From assembly GCA_035623255.1 (NCBI GenBank), contig DASPTU010000030.1:1-33500 (forward strand): DNA of 33,500 nt. The letters run 5' to 3'. Origin of the DNA: JAFAGX01 sp035623255 (lineage in GTDB: Bacteria > Acidobacteriota > Terriglobia > Terriglobales > Acidobacteriaceae). The position numbers and the translations under genes are program-made. Of the stretch, positions 1 to 6,837 are shown piece by piece. The notes under the pieces are model-generated. The model was not told where the DNA came from and ran no database searches. It was given only the letters and a program-made list of their open reading frames with translations. Position 1 is the first letter of the stretch. Each line of letters opens with the position of its first letter.

Positions 1-389
1 TTCGCGTCATCCATCAGATCGTGTTCCCCGGGGTACAGCATGCCTGGTTTGATGATCCGTCCGTTGATCCGGCCGCGAGCATTACGCAACAGGCGCTAGA
101 GGCGAGATGCGACGCTTGCGTAGAGACTCTTCAACTGTGGACTGAAGCTTTCGGGGCTGAGGCCGGAAACATGGCGTTGCGAATCCTGCCCTTTGGCGGT
201 GTTTACGTCGCGGGAGGAATTGCCCTGAAGATCTTGCCAAAGATGAAGGACGGGACGTTTGTGCGCATCTTCCGCGATAAAGCTAAGCTTAGCAGTGAAC
301 TGGCACGCATTCCGATTTATGTTGTATTGAATGAAGACGCACCCGTACTAGGAGCGGCCTACGAGGCGTTGGCGACCAACCAATCCTAG
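1..389 (+). CDS. glk: Glucokinase, C-terminal part (gene runs off the left edge)
   Basis: The reading frame is open from the first bases and ends at TAG 387-389, so only about the last 128 residues are present. The segment GGVYVAGGIALKILPK, then DGTFVRIFRDK and VVLNEDAPVLGAAYEAL, matches the C-terminal lobe of bacterial ATP-dependent glucokinases of the ROK-unrelated Glk family. There the GG-hydrophobic-GGIA motif belongs to the nucleotide-binding fold. The enzyme phosphorylates glucose to glucose-6-phosphate in the cytoplasm. The sugar-binding N-terminal half lies outside the window, so intactness cannot be judged. The GTG at 21 is internal and not the real start. The frame looks undamaged up to its stop, after which an intergenic stretch and a broken TPR fragment follow. 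Confidence 0.85.
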   Translation, partial: RVIHQIVFPGVQHAWFDDPSVDPAASITQQALEARCDACVETLQLWTEAFGAEAGNMALRILPFGGVYVAGGIALKILPKMKDGTFVRIFRDKAKLSSELARIPIYVVLNEDAPVLGAAYEALATNQS

Positions 390-469
390 AACGAGAGAGG
401 TGTGGGCTACGGATGTTATCCAAGCGGATATAGGGAACTGAGCGGGAGGGCCTTCTGCCGCTTGAGTGA

Positions 470-796
470 AGTGATCCGCCAGACATCTGGCTCGGTCTTT
501 GTCGCGCGGCGGAGGAACGGGCGGACTTCGAACGTGCAGTGAGCGAGTATGAGAAGCTCGTCGCCGCCCATCCTTCCGAGCGGGAGCCGCTGGTCGCGCA
601 GCTTTGCGTTGCTCGAATCTGCCTCAAACGATTGAGCCGCCCGCAGGATGCGTTGAAATTCTATGAGATGGCGTCAGCCTCGGCAGTACCGCACCTCGAC
701 TTAGAGAAGGACATCGAATCGGGAGTTCGTGAGGCCAGAAACGCACTGTTGCAGAGTACGCTGCTTTCCGTCAGGACGGCCTCCACCACGAACTGA
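470..796 (+). pseudogene. 5'-truncated TPR-like fragment
   Basis: The frame is open from just after a stop at 467-469 to TGA at 794-796. It gives an alpha-helical repeat-like protein with EERADFERAVSEYEKLVAAHP and LKRLSRPQDALKFYEMA, two helix pairs of tetratricopeptide style (A..EYE.L...P, DALK.Y). No ATG or credible ribosome-binding site precedes the conserved part; the only start-like codon is GTG 539, in the middle of a helix. I read it as the C-terminal remnant of a longer protein whose 5' part was lost. Such tails end several acidobacterial membrane or zinc-ribbon proteins, but the parent family cannot be named. It sits just left of the recombinase module, so the loss may be connected with insertion there. 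It could alternatively be translated from GTG 539 as an 85-residue protein. Confidence 0.5.
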
Positions 797-994
797 GACG
801 GCCAAACCACACCTGAAGGCCAGCGGGTAACCTACTAGTCCAGTCGAGACACCACCTCTGACCCTCCCTGTCCTACTCTCCTAACCCCCTGATTCCCCGG
901 TAGTTATCCCAATAGCTATTCCCCTCAGATTCCTACGAATGTTCTGCGCAGTCATAACATTCTATGGTATTACACTTGATGTATTTGACATTCT

Positions 995-1023
995 TTGACA
1001 TTAACCGACTGCCGCGAGATAAT
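995..1023 (+). promoter_or_regulatory. Sigma-70-type promoter of the small recombinase module
   Basis: TTGACA at 995-1000 is followed by a 17-bp spacer and GATAAT at 1018-1023, a near-consensus -35/-10 pair. A second TTGACA at 985-990 makes a 10-bp direct repeat of TTTGACATTC type. The predicted start near 1030 lies almost on the Shine-Dalgarno sequence AGGAG (1031-1035), so the leader would be very short. Confidence 0.55.
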
Positions 1024-1041
1024 CTAGGAAAGGAGACTCCC

Positions 1042-1245
1042 ATGACTGTGAAACGTCGCGGCAGACTGCGGACGAAGGAAGAGACCGAGATGCTCACCGT
1101 CAGGCTCAAGATTCCGACGGTGAAACGGCTTCAAGAAATCAGTCAGAGTAAGGATGTGCCGGTCGCTTGGATCATGCGCCGGGCGATTGAGTTTGTACTT
1201 AACGATGCAGAACGAATCGATGGACTCTGGAGGGAAGAACGATGA
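1042..1245 (+). CDS. Small ribbon-helix-helix-like DNA-binding protein
   Basis: A 67-residue basic protein. ATG 1042 is chosen over the upstream ATG 964 because AGGAG lies at 1031-1035, six bases before it, and the promoter overlaps the longer version. Residues about 16-60 (MLTVRLKIPTVKRLQEIS, then VPVAWIMRRAIEFVL) follow the strand-helix-helix pattern of CopG/Arc-type repressors, with an alternating TVRLK strand and a second helix ending in a hydrophobic face. Such proteins bind operators as dimers. Its stop TGA overlaps the next start (ATGA at 1242-1245), so it is translationally coupled to the recombinase and could be its autoregulator or directionality factor. Function is inferred from fold pattern and position only. 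Confidence 0.65.
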   Translation: MTVKRRGRLRTKEETEMLTVRLKIPTVKRLQEISQSKDVPVAWIMRRAIEFVLNDAERIDGLWREER

Positions 1246-1745
1246 AATGGCTCACACGTGAAGAGATGACCCGTGTGCTCGATGCGGCCAAGGCAGCGAG
1301 CGAGCGCGACTGGTTGCTCCTACTGATTAGTTATCAGCATGGACTCAGAGTGTCGGAGACCGTCGCATTAACTGCGGCGAACATCGTGGATGGACACTTG
1401 CTGCTCCAGCACCTCAAAGGCAGCAAGGCGATCATTCACCCCCTGCTGGAAAACGAACGTGAACCGTTACAGCGGCTCGCGTCTTCGACGACCGGCAGGC
1501 TTTTTCTGATGTGCCGCCGCCATGCGTTACGGTTGTTCAAGAAGTATGCAGCGTTGGCAGGCGTGCCGTCGTTCAAGACCTTTCATTCGCTCCGTCACTC
1601 GTGCGCTGTGCACGGGCTGAAGGGTGGGATGACACTGCCACAGGTGCAGAAGTACTTAGGGCACCGGTCGGGAGCTTCAAGTCTTATCTATTTAGAAGCC
1701 GATGAATCGGAATCGGCGGCGGCCTTCGCAAAAGCGTTGGCATAA
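1242..1745 (+). CDS. Minimal tyrosine recombinase (catalytic domain only)
   Basis: The protein has 167 residues, about half the length of ordinary phage integrases, and lacks the N-terminal SAM-like core-binding domain. The catalytic set is complete: Arg36 in HGLRVSE, a candidate beta-hairpin Lys59 in HLKGSK, His115-x-x-Arg118 in HSLRHS, His141 in LGHRS, and the nucleophile Tyr150 in LIYLEA. The chemistry is strand cleavage and rejoining through a 3'-phosphotyrosine. The start overlaps the stop of the RHH-like gene by ATGA. Catalytic-domain-only recombinases of this size (FimB/FimE-like) act as site-specific inversion or integration enzymes. Here it heads a row of tiny genes that looks like a small mobile or degenerate integrative element. 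Its target site was not identified. Confidence 0.85.
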   Translation: MKWLTREEMTRVLDAAKAASERDWLLLLISYQHGLRVSETVALTAANIVDGHLLLQHLKGSKAIIHPLLENEREPLQRLASSTTGRLFLMCRRHALRLFKKYAALAGVPSFKTFHSLRHSCAVHGLKGGMTLPQVQKYLGHRSGASSLIYLEADESESAAAFAKALA

Positions 1746-1749
1746 CACC

Positions 1750-1783
1750 GAGCCCGTCACCGGCGGACACCGGCGGCGGGCTC
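1750..1783 (+). terminator. Hairpin after the recombinase gene
   Basis: GAGCCCG (1750-1756) pairs exactly with CGGGCTC (1777-1783). The loop holds two direct copies of CACCGGCGG-like sequence. There is no T-run, so this may be an attenuator, a processing site or a recombination site instead of a classical terminator. Confidence 0.35.
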
Positions 1784-1812
1784 ATGACTCAACCAAACAA
1801 CGGAGGCATCCG

Positions 1813-1959
1813 ATGAGTGATCAAGTCAGTTCTATCCTACCGCCCGCTCGCCAGTCTGACGAGCGAATTCAACAGACTTTCATCGAGTATGTGCTGCGCT
1901 GGTTAGCTGCATTCGACCGTGCGCGTGCCAGCGGGCCGAACAAGCGCGAGAAAAGCTGA
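1813..1959 (+). CDS. Small hypothetical protein of the recombinase module
   Basis: A 48-residue protein, family not recognised. ATG 1813 is preceded by GGAGG at 1802-1806, a strong ribosome-binding site. An upstream in-frame ATG at 1702 lies inside the recombinase gene and would add an arginine-rich, non-coding-looking extension, so it is rejected. The protein is polar at its start, with an amphipathic helix around FIEYVLRWLAAFDRARA and a basic tail. Its stop overlaps the next start (TGATG at 1957-1961), the same tight coupling seen between the two genes before it. Confidence 0.55.
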   Translation: MSDQVSSILPPARQSDERIQQTFIEYVLRWLAAFDRARASGPNKREKS

Positions 1960-2099
1960 TGAAACAATTCGCGTTAATTTGGTTCGCCGTGATGTTCATT
2001 GTCGGCGCAGTCGAGGCAGCACGCGCTGATTCGTTCGCGGGGACGTTGGTTCTGCTGGTCTGTGCTGTTCTGGCTATAAAAGCCTGCAGATCGCTGTGA
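1959..2099 (+). CDS. Small two-helix membrane protein
   Basis: A 46-residue protein starting at ATG 1959, which shares its A with the stop of the preceding gene. It has two hydrophobic stretches, roughly residues 4-18 (FALIWFAVMFIVGAV) and 29-41 (TLVLLVCAVLAIK), separated by a short polar segment with Arg and Asp. It would form a helical hairpin in the inner membrane, a shape shared with small phage holins and toxin-like peptides, although nothing in the sequence assigns it to either. Its place between coupled genes argues that it is really translated. The opposite strand is also open here but has no start context. Confidence 0.45.
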   Translation: MKQFALIWFAVMFIVGAVEAARADSFAGTLVLLVCAVLAIKACRSL

Positions 2100-2136
2100 C
2101 GCAGCCAGATGTTCTCGCCTATCGGAGGGGCAAGCG

Positions 2137-2421
2137 ATGAGATGCAAACCTGAGAGTTTCATCGAATACAACGGTCGCTGCTGGGTGCATGACTGCGTGA
2201 TGATCGACGGTTGTCCAGAGTGCACGCGGGAGTTAGAAGAGTATCCGATACTTCGCGCAATGCGAAGATTCCGCATCCCAGAGACGCCAGAGAACTACAT
2301 GAGATTTCTGGACACGGACGCAGATGAATCACGGGTGCCGCCCTGGTTGCGATTGGACCGGACGTCACCCAACTCAAACGGAAACTCAACTAGGAGGAAG
2401 CATGGAAGACGCAAGAGTTGA
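2137..2421 (+). CDS. Small cysteine-rich protein, possible zinc binder
   Basis: A 94-residue protein with GGAGG about ten bases before ATG 2137. The N-terminal third carries Cys3, Cys15, His18, Cys20, Cys26 and Cys29, including a CPEC knuckle, a spacing suited to a zinc-stabilised fold. The C-terminal 25 residues are basic and low in complexity. The 3' end overlaps the next gene by 20 bases. It belongs to the run of short genes after the recombinase. The family is not recognised; small zinc-finger proteins of phages and plasmids are the nearest analogy in appearance, which is not evidence of homology. Confidence 0.5.
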   Translation: MRCKPESFIEYNGRCWVHDCVMIDGCPECTRELEEYPILRAMRRFRIPETPENYMRFLDTDADESRVPPWLRLDRTSPNSNGNSTRRKHGRRKS

Positions 2422-2566
2422 AGTCGTCGTAAAGAAGCGCAACGTGGTCGCTTCTGCGGAGGTCAAACGATTGGCCGAACTGTACATCAAAGCGTTTGTC
2501 GCGGACGCCCGGCTGCGCGAAGAGCGTGGACAGGCTGCCCGGCTGGCGGCGGACAAGAAGCAGTAA
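2402..2566 (+). CDS. Small charged helical protein
   Basis: A 54-residue protein, last of the recombinase module. ATG 2402 follows AGGAGG at 2393-2398, so it is preferred to the upstream in-frame ATG 2324, which lies in the preceding gene. The sequence is rich in Ala, Arg, Glu and Lys and predicted helical from about residue 17 on (EVKRLAELYIKAFVADARLR), ending in ADKKQ. No family recognised. Its position and strong ribosome-binding site support real translation. Confidence 0.45.
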   Translation: MEDARVEVVVKKRNVVASAEVKRLAELYIKAFVADARLREERGQAARLAADKKQ

Positions 2567-2744
2567 TCCAGCCCTCCCCCACTTCAATCTAGCGGTCCCC
2601 GAAACAGGAATAGAGCAGTTGTGACCTAAGTAACTTTGAAGAGCGCATTCCCTTGCGCTACGGTCACGACAGAGCAGTTCCTGCCCGGAACAGCCCGGCC
2701 TGAGGTTTTAGGCCAACCCTCAGATAACACGGGGAATCCCCAAA

Positions 2745-4160
2745 ATGAAATTCAACAAGCTTGCTTGGTGCTTGGGGCTGCTGTTTGCCGCAAGCGCCTG
2801 CCTGGCACAGGTGAACCCCGTGCCCCTGATAAATCAGCCGCTTGTACCTGCTGCAATCGCACCAGGCGGGTCGGACTTCATACTCACTGTCAACGGGACA
2901 GGGTTTGTGCCAGGATCTGTGGTTTTCTGGAACGGCAGCCCACGTAAAACCACGTTCATTAGCGGTTCTCGTTTGACTGCAGCGATTCGAGCCTCAGATA
3001 TCGCGACGGACGGTACAGCATTCGTTACGGTCGCGAGTCCGAGCCCGGGCGGTGGTAATTCAAACGTAGAATTTTTTCAAATCACAAATCCACAGTCCTC
3101 CATTTCCTTCAACATGACCGATTACACAGTCGGTCATGCCCCTGAATTCCTTGTCACCGCCGATTTTAACGGCGACGGTACATTGGACCTGGCGACCTCC
3201 AACATTTCAGACAATACGGTCTCAATCCTCTTAGGACGAGGGGACGGTACTTTCCAATTACCAACCACTTATCAGGCAGGAGGAGAACCTATTACCATAG
3301 CCGCAGCCGACTTTAATAACGACGGCAAGGCAGACCTTGCTGTAGTCAACTATTGTCCTGGGTTCCCACTCTGCGGCCCTGCGACTGTATCGATTTTCAT
3401 TGGGACCGGCGACGGTACATTCCAGCCTCAAATGACTTATCCCGTGGCTTTGCACCCAGGGGCAGGACTGGTCGTAGCGGACTTCAACGGCGACGGCAAT
3501 CTGGATTTGGTGACAACCAGCAGTTCAAGGAGCACAGTCGGCATACTGCTGGGAAACGGCAATGGCACGTTCCAGCCTGAGCTCAGAAAAGTAAATCCGC
3601 AGGCCATCGGTCGCGATGGCTGGGCCCTTCTCTCGCCCGTCACTGGTGAGCTGGGTTGTTCCTGTGATCTTCGGGGCAGGCGGTTGACTCTTCCACACCG
3701 ACAAGAGGACCAGGGCAATGACCAAAACGAAGGCGGCGGCTGCCGGCCACCGAAGTCGCAGCCAGCGAGCCACCGTCGTCCCTTGTCCGGCCGCGCTCAC
3801 CGGCCCGATGAAGCGATATCCGCGTCGCGGCAAGGTCTCAATAAATCGGGGATTTTCGGAATCATCATCCAGGGCTGCTCGAAGCCTCTTCATGGCATTG
3901 TTCAGCCCCTGCTCGAAGTCCACAAAGGTGTCGGAGGGCCACAACCTCTTCTGAAGTTCTTCTCTGGTAATGACTTCCCCGGAGCGCTGCAGCAACAGGA
4001 TCAGAATCTCGACAGGCTGCCCCTGGATTCTGATCTTCATTCCATCTTTGCGGAGTTCCCCAGACTGTGGGTTGAGCTCGAACAGCCCAAAGCGGAAGGT
4101 GGGCGGTACCAAACTCGAGTTCTGCACAACTGCCCCCGAGCGGAACAAGTGTACACCTAG
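2745..4160 (+). CDS. Secreted IPT/FG-GAP (VCBS) repeat protein, truncated and read through into antisense sequence
   Basis: The first 280 residues are a genuine exported protein. A signal peptide (MKFNKLAWCLGLLFAASACLA) is followed by an Ig-like IPT/TIG-type domain to about residue 120, then three FG-GAP/VCBS repeats. Each repeat has a calcium-binding DxNxDG loop: ADFNGDGTLDLA, ADFNNDGKADLA and ADFNGDGNLDLV. Such repeats form beta-propeller blades in cell-surface or secreted proteins. Homology stops abruptly at FQPE near 3580. The remaining 190 codons are the complement of the minus-strand winged-helix gene and are not real protein sequence: basic, Pro/Gly-rich, no motif. A full propeller needs about seven blades, so the product is a C-terminally truncated remnant, possibly secreted but unlikely to fold fully. 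Confidence 0.7.
   Translation: MKFNKLAWCLGLLFAASACLAQVNPVPLINQPLVPAAIAPGGSDFILTVNGTGFVPGSVVFWNGSPRKTTFISGSRLTAAIRASDIATDGTAFVTVASPSPGGGNSNVEFFQITNPQSSISFNMTDYTVGHAPEFLVTADFNGDGTLDLATSNISDNTVSILLGRGDGTFQLPTTYQAGGEPITIAAADFNNDGKADLAVVNYCPGFPLCGPATVSIFIGTGDGTFQPQMTYPVALHPGAGLVVADFNGDGNLDLVTTSSSRSTVGILLGNGNGTFQPELRKVNPQAIGRDGWALLSPVTGELGCSCDLRGRRLTLPHRQEDQGNDQNEGGGCRPPKSQPASHRRPLSGRAHRPDEAISASRQGLNKSGIFGIIIQGCSKPLHGIVQPLLEVHKGVGGPQPLLKFFSGNDFPGALQQQDQNLDRLPLDSDLHSIFAEFPRLWVELEQPKAEGGRYQTRVLHNCPRAEQVYT
3525..4127 (-). CDS. Winged-helix (OmpR/CadC-type) membrane regulator, C-terminally truncated
   Basis: Residues about 9-100 form a Trans_reg_C winged helix: FRFGLFELNPQSGELRKDG, then EVITREELQKRLWP, FEQGLNNAMKRLRAAL and IETLPRRGYRFI. 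A membrane helix follows (WPAAAAFVLVIALVLLSVW). Then comes the first part of a periplasmic WD40/TolB-like domain (TTQLTSDGREKGPAIATDGLRIYFSE). This is a common acidobacterial one-component design in which a periplasmic propeller controls a cytoplasmic DNA-binding head. The propeller is cut off at about 3585; the last 20 residues come from the antisense of the FG-GAP gene. GTG 4127, after a G-rich ribosome-binding stretch, is preferred; TTG 4148 would add seven residues. DNA binding may survive, but signal sensing probably does not. Confidence 0.7.
   Translation of the reverse strand: MQNSSLVPPTFRFGLFELNPQSGELRKDGMKIRIQGQPVEILILLLQRSGEVITREELQKRLWPSDTFVDFEQGLNNAMKRLRAALDDDSENPRFIETLPRRGYRFIGPVSAAGQGTTVARWLRLRWPAAAAFVLVIALVLLSVWKSQPPAPKITGTTQLTSDGREKGPAIATDGLRIYFSELRLERAIAVSQQYADCAP
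3577..3586. repeat. 10-bp palindrome at a two-gene junction
   Basis: CTGAGCTCAG is self-complementary and lies exactly where the homology of both converging genes ends. To the left the plus strand encodes FG-GAP repeats; to the right the minus strand encodes a winged-helix/TolB protein. It marks a rearrangement or chimeric join. Confidence 0.6.
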
Positions 4161-4227
4161 TGCGTGCCCGCAGAATGTGACATCACTCCGGTTAGCCGCT
4201 CCTCTAACCTCACTCAGCTCAACGGGT

Positions 4228-4243
4228 TGTGATGTTAGTCACG
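4228..4243. promoter_or_regulatory. CRP-type operator candidate
   Basis: TGTGA-TGTTAG-TCACG fits the CRP-family pattern TGTGA-N6-TCACA with one mismatch. It lies 130-145 bp upstream of the secreted-protein start at 4372 and 28 bp before an FNR-type box. Confidence 0.4.
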
Positions 4244-4270
4244 TCTCCCCAACGTGACAGCTTCGTTTCA

Positions 4271-4284
4271 TTGATCTAAATCAA
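4271..4284. promoter_or_regulatory. FNR-type box
   Basis: TTGAT-CTAA-ATCAA is an exact match to the FNR/ANR/DNR consensus TTGAT-N4-ATCAA. It is centred about 94 bp before ATG 4372. By analogy with known class II sites the transcript would begin near 4319, giving a leader of about 50 bases. The binding protein is not in the window. Confidence 0.55.
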
Positions 4285-4371
4285 GACTGGCGCCAGAGTC
4301 AGCGGCAGGACGCGGTCTGGCAGCCAACGCTACCGGTCAGGCGCGCCAAATCTTCGGCGAGGAGGACTGCG

Positions 4372-4815
4372 ATGAACTCCAACAGAACCACTTCAACTGT
4401 CCGACTCTTTACGTTTGGCCTACTGATCTCGCTTCTTTGGGTCGGTGTGGCCCAAGCCGCCCCGCTTTACCGGGGCAAATTCACACTGCCCTACGCAGTT
4501 CGCTGGGGCCAGGCGGTGCTTCCAGCCGGTGAGTATCGGCTGAGATTTGAGGATATTCAAACGCGAGTATTTGCGGTGATCGAAGATGTGAAAAGGCACG
4601 AAGACGTGATGCTAGTGCCTGCCCTGACGGTGGGCGAGGCTCAGGGTGAGAGTGCATTGCTCATCACCCGTGAGGGAAACCAGCCCGTTGTTCAATCGCT
4701 GAGACTGGCTGAGCTGGGTGTGGCCTTCACTTATGAGCCAGCGCCCAGGCATGGAACTAGAGGTGTCGAGGAAGCGCATGCAATGCAGGCCCTGCCCATA
4801 ACGGCAGAGAAGTAG
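4372..4815 (+). CDS. Secreted protein of unknown function
   Basis: A 147-residue protein with a clear signal peptide (residues 1-29, hydrophobic FGLLISLLWVGVAQA, cleavage after AQA). The ribosome-binding site GAGGAGG lies about eight bases before the ATG. The mature part resembles short beta-rich exported proteins common in Acidobacteriota: a start like LYRGKFTLPYAVRWGQAVLPAGEY, alternating strands, then GESALLITREGNQPVVQSL. In such proteins a GxYTL-like segment precedes two or three strands. No catalytic residues are visible. The gene has CRP-like and FNR-like boxes upstream and a strong terminator downstream, so it is a monocistronic unit probably controlled by redox state or a nucleotide signal. 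Codon use looks normal for its neighbours. Confidence 0.75.
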   Translation: MNSNRTTSTVRLFTFGLLISLLWVGVAQAAPLYRGKFTLPYAVRWGQAVLPAGEYRLRFEDIQTRVFAVIEDVKRHEDVMLVPALTVGEAQGESALLITREGNQPVVQSLRLAELGVAFTYEPAPRHGTRGVEEAHAMQALPITAEK

Positions 4816-4859
4816 GTGTCTCCACAGATGGCGCTCTGGAGGTGACGCCCGAGCTACAT

Positions 4860-4885
4860 GCCGCCCGTTGTGTGGGCGGCTTTTT
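4860..4885 (+). terminator. Rho-independent terminator
   Basis: GCCGCCC (4860-4866), loop GTTGTGT, GGGCGGC (4874-4880), then TTTTT (4881-4885). It ends the secreted-protein transcript 45 bases after its stop. Confidence 0.9.
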
Positions 4886-5606
4886 GTATCACGTCTGCTT
4901 CTCGGGCTCGGTGGCCAAGGTATTGATGCTCTGATCCATTGTCCTGCTAATTGTGAGCAGGTTTACGCAACGATGTCTCGTTTCAACGAGCGCAGATGAT
5001 TCAAGGCAAGCATGATTGCAGATCGTTCACCAGAATCCAGCAACTGACGCCCGTGCAGAGCGTCTTCTAGACGATCGTTGATTGCAAGCAGCTGCGATAC
5101 GCTTCTGGACCCTGTCTGGTCGTACGTCAACGAGAGCCGCTGCGTATGAGGCTCGCCAAGAATACTGCAGAGACTGAGGCTCTTTGCCTAGCGGGTAAAT
5201 CGGTGTGGTCATTTCGGCTGGCTATCCTTGAGGGTAAAAGCCGGTCGGTGGACTGCCGGTGAGCATCGTAACGGGCACGGGCCTGGCCTCTGGTTGGCTG
5301 GCTGGTTGTAATAACATACGGCTATGCTGCACTAACAGTGGACTGGCTGGACGAACTGGCTGGACTCTGGCTCCGGCTCTGGACTGGCTGGCTTGCTGGT
5401 TGGCTTTGGACTGGGTTGGACTGGACTACTGGGGTTGGAGGCGCATAAGCGCGGACATTCAGGGTAGCGCGGACCTCTGGATATTATGCGCGGCCGGTGC
5501 ACTCATTAGGCTATGGTGATGCGCGGCCATTCGAATATCGCGCAGGACCGGCGCGGCTGCCCCCTGGCTGGACTGTTTGGGGGCTGTTCATGTAGGCACT
5601 CAGGAG
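4886..5606. other. Gene-free stretch of about 720 bp
   Basis: Short open frames occur on both strands (for example 5027-5212 minus and 5259-5519 plus), but they lack family motifs and ribosome-binding sites. The plus-strand frame is tryptophan-rich only because it crosses a GGCTGG repeat. The right part repeats ATGCGCGGCC (around 5485 and 5519) and GCGCGGAC. I see no RNA gene. Confidence 0.5.
5282..5436 (+). repeat. Degenerate GGACTGGCTGG-type tandem repeat
   Basis: The strand is built from GGCTGG, GGACTGG and GGTTGG units, with GGACTGGCTGG occurring near-exactly several times, in an otherwise unique intergenic region. It is strongly purine/T-skewed on the plus strand, with very few C outside the CTGG core. 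Confidence 0.7.
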
Positions 5607-5909
5607 TTAAGACTTTTCCTCGTGCTGGTCGGCTTCCGAAACGGTCTGCCGCAGTCCCAGCGTCGGAACGGATAGGAGGACTGTATCCCCTACCGACTGG
5701 ACCATTCGGACAGGTAACTCGATTGTGGCAGCATGAAGCAGGCTCCGTGAAGCACCGAGCTGCTCCGCGGCAGTCTTACTCAACTTGATCTGGAGCGAGG
5801 CGATAGTCCATGTGGAGGTGTCAATAAACAGAGCAGCCACTTCGCCGATCGTCTGCCCGTCAGCCGCAACTACTGTTCGTCCTCGAAGGTTTTCATCAGA
5901 AATCTGCAT
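5607..5909 (-). CDS. PRC-barrel domain protein
   Basis: A 100-residue protein. ATG 5909 is chosen because GGAGG lies seven bases upstream; longer frames reach further upstream without such a site. Residues about 5-80 fit a PRC-barrel (photosynthetic reaction centre H-chain/RimM-type beta barrel): LRGRTVVAADGQTIGEV, ALFIDTSTWTIASLQIKL, then the hydrophobic strands TIELPVRMVQSVGDTVLLSV. Stand-alone PRC-barrel proteins of this length are common in stress-type gene clusters of soil bacteria. They are thought to act as small protein- or RNA-binding adaptors, though a specific role is unknown. The C-terminus is acidic and polar. A 14-bp palindrome lies about 85 bp upstream. Confidence 0.8.
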   Translation of the reverse strand: MQISDENLRGRTVVAADGQTIGEVAALFIDTSTWTIASLQIKLSKTAAEQLGASRSLLHAATIELPVRMVQSVGDTVLLSVPTLGLRQTVSEADQHEEKS

Positions 5910-5990
5910 CGTCGAACCTCCTATTATGATCAATGATCGGCAGTTTCGAATGAGGGGGGATGTTAACAGCATGCCTGTTGATTGCACATA

Positions 5991-6004
5991 TGTCAGAACT
6001 GACA
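5991..6004. promoter_or_regulatory. Palindromic operator candidate upstream of the PRC-barrel gene
   Basis: TGTCAG-AA-CTGACA has perfect 6-bp arms and lies 82-95 bp upstream of the start at 5909. It shares GTCAGAAC with two repeated elements at 16153-16179 and 18164-18190. Confidence 0.35.
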
Positions 6005-6125
6005 GGTATTGAGGTCTCAGTTGACGTAAAATCCCCGCGCTCAAAACCCAGCCACAGGCGAACAAACGGCGCAAGCTTGCGAGAACGCCTGGTTTCGACA
6101 ACTGACGACGCGATGCGAAAGCCGA

Positions 6126-6644
6126 TTAAAAGCGGTACTGAGGTGGCGTGATACCCTTCACGCGCATATACACTTCTGCTTGTCCTCTGTGGTGTGCGGT
6201 GTCGGTGAAAGCCCAGCAAAGCACTTCGACTCCGGTGGCCTGCCGTCCCTCTCCGATGTTAATCATTCGGTCGAACTGCGCGGGTGTCATGGCAGCAAAC
6301 TGCTTGGCACACCAGTCAAAGGAATCATTAAGGAACTTGATGACAGTCTTCTTGTCGTAGCCTGAGGGCACCGGCAGCGGCTCGATGTCGGCCACGTTGG
6401 CAAAAGCTTCCGAGTTGGACTGGGCGAGGTGGCTCATCATCTCGCCAAAGCTCATCTCCTCAGGATTGGGTTTGAAGTTGTAGTACTCGGCTGGCATGGC
6501 TTCGGCGACCGCTAAAGTAAATTCCTTACTGACCTGCCAGTGCTTGGCAAAGAGTGCCTTGAAGTCATTCACAGCGGCCATTGCCGGAACGCTCGCACCA
6601 CCGAGGAATGACACCGCAAGCAGACCTGTCAGTATCGATTTCAT
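6126..6644 (-). CDS. Exported DinB-family protein
   Basis: A 172-residue protein starting at ATG 6644 behind GGAGGAGA. The signal peptide is MKSILTGLLAVSFLGGASVPAMA. The mature part is a DinB/YfiT-like four-helix bundle with the expected three-histidine metal site: His in MMSHLAQ and the pair in TAHHRGQAEVYMR. Family members bind a divalent metal and include thiol transferases and damage-inducible proteins of uncertain chemistry. Periplasmic export is common among acidobacterial versions. The histidines sit at the normal spacing, so the site looks intact. The gene lies 216 bp upstream of the PRC-barrel gene, on the same strand. Substrate unknown. Confidence 0.85.
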   Translation of the reverse strand: MKSILTGLLAVSFLGGASVPAMAAVNDFKALFAKHWQVSKEFTLAVAEAMPAEYYNFKPNPEEMSFGEMMSHLAQSNSEAFANVADIEPLPVPSGYDKKTVIKFLNDSFDWCAKQFAAMTPAQFDRMINIGEGRQATGVEVLCWAFTDTAHHRGQAEVYMRVKGITPPQYRF

Positions 6645-6837
6645 GAGATTCTCCTCCTTCGATGTGCAGATCCCTTTGGGTTGGAAAAAGCGAGGGGAAT
6701 TTTGCATCGGAACCGATTTCGGTCGAAGTTTGCTCGATAAAAGGCATTTTGAGGTAAACGCCTGTTGACAACAGTTGACTGTTCTTCATGGAAACACCGA
6801 ACTGAACAGGGAACATTTTCAAGCAGCAGTGCTAATC

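Noticed and set aside
3586..4160. C-terminal 190 residues of the FG-GAP frame as a real protein domain
   Set aside because: They are the complement of a clear winged-helix gene on the minus strand.
5259..5519. 86-codon tryptophan-rich plus-strand frame
   Set aside because: Its composition is dictated by the GGCTGG repeat; there is no ribosome-binding site or motif.
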